Assembly (NCBI GenBank): GCA_902749685.1
Contig: CACVKW010001292.1
Span: 1-51,621 of the forward strand
Length of the DNA stretch: 51,621 nucleotides
Source of the DNA: Olavius sp. associated proteobacterium Delta 1
GTDB lineage: Bacteria > Desulfobacterota > Desulfobacteria > Desulfobacterales > JAFDCJ01
Reading direction: 5' to 3'
Numbering within the stretch: the first letter of the stretch is position 1; each line of letters begins with the position of its first letter. A program made the translations under genes and the position numbers. Below are positions 48,024 to 51,621 of this stretch, one piece after another. The notes below the pieces were generated by a model. The model had not been told where the DNA came from, ran no database searches, and was given only the letters and a program-made list of their open reading frames with translations.

Positions 48024-48155
48024 TTGTTCTGTTCCATTGGAGCATCACGAGTTAATCAACTCAGTCAACAACGTCCCCGAGTTTCTAGCTTGTTCTGTTC
48101 CATTGGAGCATCACGAGTTAATCAACTCAGTCAACAACGTCCCCGAGTTTCTAGT
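48024..48155. repeat. 66-bp tandem duplication
   Basis: Two adjacent copies (48024-48089 and 48090-48155) of a 66-bp unit differ only at the last base. Sixty-six is a multiple of three, so the overlapping frame at 47980-48186 repeats a 22-residue stretch, but that frame has no other protein character. The stretch between vapC and the IS91 remnant holds no other recognisable gene. Confidence 0.9.
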
Positions 48156-48207
48156 TCGAAGAACGAAGACGGAAACCTACCTTTAAAAAAATCCAGCTGC
48201 GGGCAAA

Positions 48208-48222
48208 TCCGCCGGAGGCGGA
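48208..48222. repeat. Short GC palindrome (tccgcc-gga-ggcgga)
   Basis: A perfect 6-bp stem with a 3-base loop, of the REP-like kind, lies between the 66-bp duplication and the IS91 remnant. Confidence 0.5.
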
Positions 48223-48329
48223 CCGAAATTGTCTAAATATTCAACGCCAGCTCAAAAAATCGATATTGACAACAAAGCCCACTTACGTTACCAGGTTGGG
48301 CATGGGTGCCGTTTAATTGATGCTTCTAT

Positions 48330-48600
48330 ATGTGGGGCCGCAGCCGAATCGGATGCACAATTCAGCATTTTCCTTTGATACGCTCTGAAAAAGCAATACC
48401 TTATCTTTTATCTTTCGAGGAACGGCATCGGGCCATGTCCTGGATGCAACGACGCAAGCGCCTATTCAATATCGATATTGAAACCTGCGAGAATTGTGGC
48501 GGCCAAGTCAAAGTCACCGCTCTTGCACGTCCTGCGCACACGGCATACTTGTTTCCGCAGGAACGAGCACCGCCTGCGTGATTGTTCGACCGAGGGTCGG
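48330..48600 (+). pseudogene. IS91-family transposase remnant (C-terminal fragment)
   Basis: The translation contains RHRAMSWMQRRKRLFNIDIETC and CENCGGQVKVTAL (about 48420-48525), the zinc-finger-like C-terminal part of IS91 transposases. It then jumps to FPQERAPPA, stop (48579-48581), LFD; intact family members as I remember them end in a RAPP..LFD motif, so the TGA is a nonsense change and the roughly 20 residues usually lying between (IEDP... region) are deleted. The N-terminal HUH nuclease domain is absent. It marks past mobile-element activity in this region. Confidence 0.7.
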
Positions 48601-49096
48601 CCCCCGCCTCCCGTCCGAAGTACGTCGACACTGCGCAGTTGGTGGGGTCTTGCTCGTGCGATGAGCCACCAGGCGGCGACATTGCACCAAAATTGAACAC
48701 AATCGGATCGATTTCGGAGAGGAGTACGCACTTCAAGCGCGGCAGTTCGCCCGAATGCACGCCCAATAGTTGCTTTGCTTGAGCAAATAGGGCGTTTATA
48801 ATTCCTATACTCAGCGACTAAAAGAAGGGTTAACAGGTTGTATTGGTTGCGGGTGTCATTCTTTTGATCAGTGTCACATGGCTAATCCGGAAGACAAGGT
48901 TGGACGTAAAGGTCCTGGGCCGCGTTACTGGCTGTAAATAAAAAAATGACTTGGCTGACGAATACGCACATTTTGTCACTGGATATAATGCCGATACCCT
49001 TATCGATGATAGAAATTCTTTCTCCGCCATATGGTTTTGTATTATATTTGAAGGTGACACAGTGAACCAACAAGCAGGTATAGGGAGATTGTCCGC
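48601..49096. other. Intergenic region between IS91 remnant and the 817-residue protein gene
   Basis: The first 180 bases are GC-richer and likely represent remaining IS91-adjacent DNA; the rest is AT-rich like the following gene. A perfect tataat at 48984-48989 in the context ggatataatg could be an extended -10 promoter for the downstream gene, without a clear -35. Short open frames here show no protein-like character. Confidence 0.4.
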
Positions 49097-51550
49097 ATGC
49101 ATACATCCATTAGTACATTTTCATCATCTGACGAAATAATCGAAAACTATTTATACGCAGAATCAGCCCCGATCAGGGCGAATGTTGATAACGCTTTTGT
49201 TGCTGTAAGAAATAATCAAAAGGAGGTAACTGAATTACTTTCAGTAAGTCCTGATAATAAGTTAATTAACTTTTATAGGGATCCGCATTCCAAATCAGGG
49301 TGGAATCATACCGAAGTTACAATAAATGCATATTCGGGTCAGGAAATTCAAAAAATTGTTGCTTTTTTTGAAGCTGATTGTCTGTATGTATTTGTGCATT
49401 ATCCTGGGAAAGATGATTCGTACAATATTGTGCCAATGAAAAGAACGGCTGGTCAGTGGTCTGAACTTGTTTTTTCTGGTGATCTTGGTAACGCGTTGCT
49501 AAATACCTTTCAGACGGATATTTTCTATGATTGGACGGCGTGTAAAAACTACCTTTATGGTGTTTCACATAACTATGATATCCCTACCTTTTTTGTTATT
49601 GCGCTTGAGGGTGGCGAGTTTAAAATTGAATGCCGCAAAGCGTTGGAGCAAAATCCAGCACCTACGGTACGATTACTTTACGGCGTTAATGGGGAGAGTT
49701 TAACGGTTGCCGAATTTCTTGAGGAAGAGATCAGTTTCCAGGCTGGAGAATTTGTTGATGGAAGTTTTAAACCGTCTGGTAAGGCTTGGACATATTCTTT
49801 AGTAAAAGAAACGTTAAACGCAAGCAATGTCTTGGCTTTTCCCTCGGAATCAAACTTAGATTGTTTCTTTTTGCATACAAAAGAAAATTCTTTGTATGTG
49901 ATAAAAAATTATTCATCACAAACACCACAGAGCCATCCTTTGATTGGTAGTGATGGAGGTCCGCAAGGAGTAACTGCATTGACGACTGGCCTTGCTTGCA
50001 ATGGGCTTGCCGTTGTGTTTGCAATTGAGGCCGTTGCTGGAAATTTGTGGTTATTGCGTCAAACGGGATGGGAAGTTGATAAGCAGCCAATTTTTGCAAA
50101 TTGGGTTAACTTAGGTAATCAAGTTAGTGTTGTCGCGACACCGGAAAAAATGGGAGTAGGGCCAGAAGTTTTTCATGTTGAAGTGGGTAGCCGCACTGTA
50201 AATCACTTGGATCAGAATCCTGATTCAACAGTTTGGTACCCTAAAACTTTAGCTTCGCCGACACCACCAACGCAAGTGCCTAAGAAGGCCGTTACATACG
50301 ATTTAGTATTAACGCTCGAAGTCGAGCATGGACGGCCATTACCAAAACAGATAGTGCAGATGGATCTTGATCGCTCTTCTATTGTGGACGTGAATGGGTT
50401 GGCTTATCACATAGAAGCAGGTAAGCCCGTCGATATAGAGTCTGATGCTATCGGTAATCTAAATATTACATTTGAAGCCACAGAGCTGACTGCGCCGCTA
50501 GTAAAGCTTAGTTATATAGATGACGCAGGAAATCATTGCCATTCGGAATATCGTGCTGATGGCAATGCGCACGCTCGTTTGGCAAATCAGGATCCTAAAA
50601 GCCCTATGAATGCTCAAACATTGAAGGACTTAAAAATCATTCCTAACAAAGTACCAGACAGCAAGGCAGATAAGATTGCTAGTGCTGTGACGACGTTGGG
50701 AGGTTTGATGGCGCAGCATAAATCATCTGGTAATCAACCTCAGTCCTGGCATTTTGATTTTTCTCAAAAAGACATCGGTATTGATACCTATGAAGGTCAG
50801 CGGGTTTTCGATTTTATAGTGCCGGCGCATGAGTTATCTGTAATAGATGGCGGTAATATTTTTGGCGATCTTTTGCATTACCTGGACAAGGATCTTAAAG
50901 ATCTTGAGAAAATAGCAACGGCTGTTGTTGATGATGTTGTTCATATTGTTTTACATGTCAAAGGGGAGATAAAGAAATTTGCACTTAAGTCTGTTGACAA
51001 GATCGGTGCTTTCTTGAAGCTGGTACTTAAAAAAATCGTTGAAGGATTTAAAGAGGTTATTGATGTTATTGAGGCGATTATTAATTGGTTAAAGCGCTTG
51101 TTTGATTGGCAAAATATTTTAAATACTCAGCAGGTAATCAAACATTTCTTTAATGGTTTTTTAGATTTAGCGCAGAGCAAGGAAAAGTATATACAGAGGC
51201 AAGTTTCTCAGGGTGTTTCATGGCTGGATAGTGATTTTAAGACGTTGTTGATGAACACCAAAAAATTTCTTGGTGATACAGGCTCTTTTTCAAATAGCAT
51301 GCAAACAAAGAAAGGCGTGGTCGATGTTAAAGAACAAAAGAAACAGGCTACTGCGCATGTGTGTAGGCAAAACTATGTTCTTAGGCATGTTAATGCTCAT
51401 ATTAAGAACAAATCGATGGTAAAGCAGGGCGGTGGGATTTTTTCTAGTGTTGAAGCGGAACTAAAAAAGATCATTAGTCAGCCATCATGGAAAAAAGCAT
51501 TGCTGCAATCGCAAGAATATTTTACATCATTGCTGTCCAAAATAAATTGA
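49097..51550 (+). CDS. Large protein of unknown function with amphipathic helical region
   Basis: I do not assign this 817-residue protein to a family. No signal peptide is visible. Residues 1-390 are strand-rich with repeated aromatic/Gly turns (LYVFVHYPGKDDSYN, LYGVSHNYDIPTFF, WLLRQTGWEVDKQP), suggesting a beta-propeller or lectin-like part. Residues 400-490 look like a beta-sandwich. Residues 600-690 form a run of amphipathic helices (VVDDVVHIVLHV ... FLKLVLKKIVEGFKEVI ... IINWLKRLFDWQNIL), then a basic helical C-terminus. The pattern faintly recalls large uncharacterised proteins in fungi and actinobacteria. Codon and base use are much more AT-rich than the rest of the window, indicating transfer. 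An aggga Shine-Dalgarno precedes the ATG. A membrane-active toxin or effector is possible but unproven. Confidence 0.75.
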   Translation: MHTSISTFSSSDEIIENYLYAESAPIRANVDNAFVAVRNNQKEVTELLSVSPDNKLINFYRDPHSKSGWNHTEVTINAYSGQEIQKIVAFFEADCLYVFVHYPGKDDSYNIVPMKRTAGQWSELVFSGDLGNALLNTFQTDIFYDWTACKNYLYGVSHNYDIPTFFVIALEGGEFKIECRKALEQNPAPTVRLLYGVNGESLTVAEFLEEEISFQAGEFVDGSFKPSGKAWTYSLVKETLNASNVLAFPSESNLDCFFLHTKENSLYVIKNYSSQTPQSHPLIGSDGGPQGVTALTTGLACNGLAVVFAIEAVAGNLWLLRQTGWEVDKQPIFANWVNLGNQVSVVATPEKMGVGPEVFHVEVGSRTVNHLDQNPDSTVWYPKTLASPTPPTQVPKKAVTYDLVLTLEVEHGRPLPKQIVQMDLDRSSIVDVNGLAYHIEAGKPVDIESDAIGNLNITFEATELTAPLVKLSYIDDAGNHCHSEYRADGNAHARLANQDPKSPMNAQTLKDLKIIPNKVPDSKADKIASAVTTLGGLMAQHKSSGNQPQSWHFDFSQKDIGIDTYEGQRVFDFIVPAHELSVIDGGNIFGDLLHYLDKDLKDLEKIATAVVDDVVHIVLHVKGEIKKFALKSVDKIGAFLKLVLKKIVEGFKEVIDVIEAIINWLKRLFDWQNILNTQQVIKHFFNGFLDLAQSKEKYIQRQVSQGVSWLDSDFKTLLMNTKKFLGDTGSFSNSMQTKKGVVDVKEQKKQATAHVCRQNYVLRHVNAHIKNKSMVKQGGGIFSSVEAELKKIISQPSWKKALLQSQEYFTSLLSKIN

Positions 51551-51559
51551 AAATCAAAT

Positions 51560-51584
51560 ACTGCCTTTAATAATAACAGGCAGT
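51560..51584 (+). terminator. Terminator after the 817-residue protein gene
   Basis: actgcct and aggcagt flank an 11-base AT-rich loop, 10 bases past the stop codon, followed by tataaa. It suggests a single-gene transcript. Confidence 0.65.
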
Positions 51585-51621
51585 TATAAACGCGAAATTG
51601 GTGATTTCGAAATCAGGTTAT

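Noticed and set aside
48024..48155. CRISPR array
   Set aside because: The two 66-bp units abut without spacers and there are only two copies; no cas genes are present.
47980..48186. 68-codon frame covering the 66-bp duplication
   Set aside because: Its repeated 22-residue stretch follows only from the DNA duplication; there is no supporting start signal or family resemblance.
48951..49139. Short open frame before the 817-residue protein
   Set aside because: It overlaps the probable promoter and Shine-Dalgarno of the larger gene and has no protein-like features.

Overview
The window looks like a chromosomal stretch of a Gram-negative anaerobe. The gene families (a fused NuoBCD complex I subunit, a hydroxyproline-type glycyl radical enzyme, a complete pilMNOPQ cluster, lpxC, and a NtrY/NtrX-type pair with a DUF4390 neighbour) and the style of the intergenic repeats suggest a Desulfobacterota member, probably near Desulfobacterales. 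That placement is inference from remembered genomes; no rRNA or marker search was possible. No tRNA, rRNA or CRISPR array was seen.

Layout. 1-4950 (minus strand): nuoA, a nuoB-C-D triple fusion, nuoE and nuoF, the membrane entry, quinone and NADH modules of complex I; nuoG and the membrane subunits are not in the window. 5155-5529: a small cyclophilin-fold protein. 6025-9295: a glycyl radical activase and a glycyl radical enzyme whose active-site residues match trans-4-hydroxy-L-proline dehydratase (HypD). 9749-13726: a PilZ protein, DUF2333 protein, two lipoproteins and a FemAB-like DUF482 protein. 13939-16544: FmdB zinc ribbon, a Fur-FeoA fusion, a PflX-like radical SAM protein and a PP2A-like phosphatase, probably co-transcribed. 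16745-19215: SH3 protein, PfkB sugar/nucleoside kinase, membrane TPR protein.

19301-30156: a sigma-54-type response regulator and its sensor kinase, divergent from a type IV pilus alignment/secretin operon (small XRE regulator, pilM, N, O, P, Q), which is closed by a strong terminator facing a TPR lipoprotein that resembles a PilF/PilW pilotin. 30305-45866: housekeeping genes (thrC, serS, 5-formyl-THF cyclo-ligase, K+ channel, pcm, popT/DUF368, coaD, rsmD), an NtrX/NtrY-like pair with DUF4390, lpxC, and a ComM/YifB ATPase.

45965-51621 is an accessory region: a type IV toxin-antitoxin pair (AbiEii/AbiEi family) in unusual toxin-first order with an almost perfect 28-bp palindromic operator, a beheaded vapC, a 66-bp tandem duplication, an IS91-type transposase remnant, and an AT-rich gene for an 817-residue protein of unknown function with a long amphipathic helical region. 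This region, the Fur-FeoA fusion operon, and several families of short word-like repeats in intergenic spaces are the parts most worth a second look.
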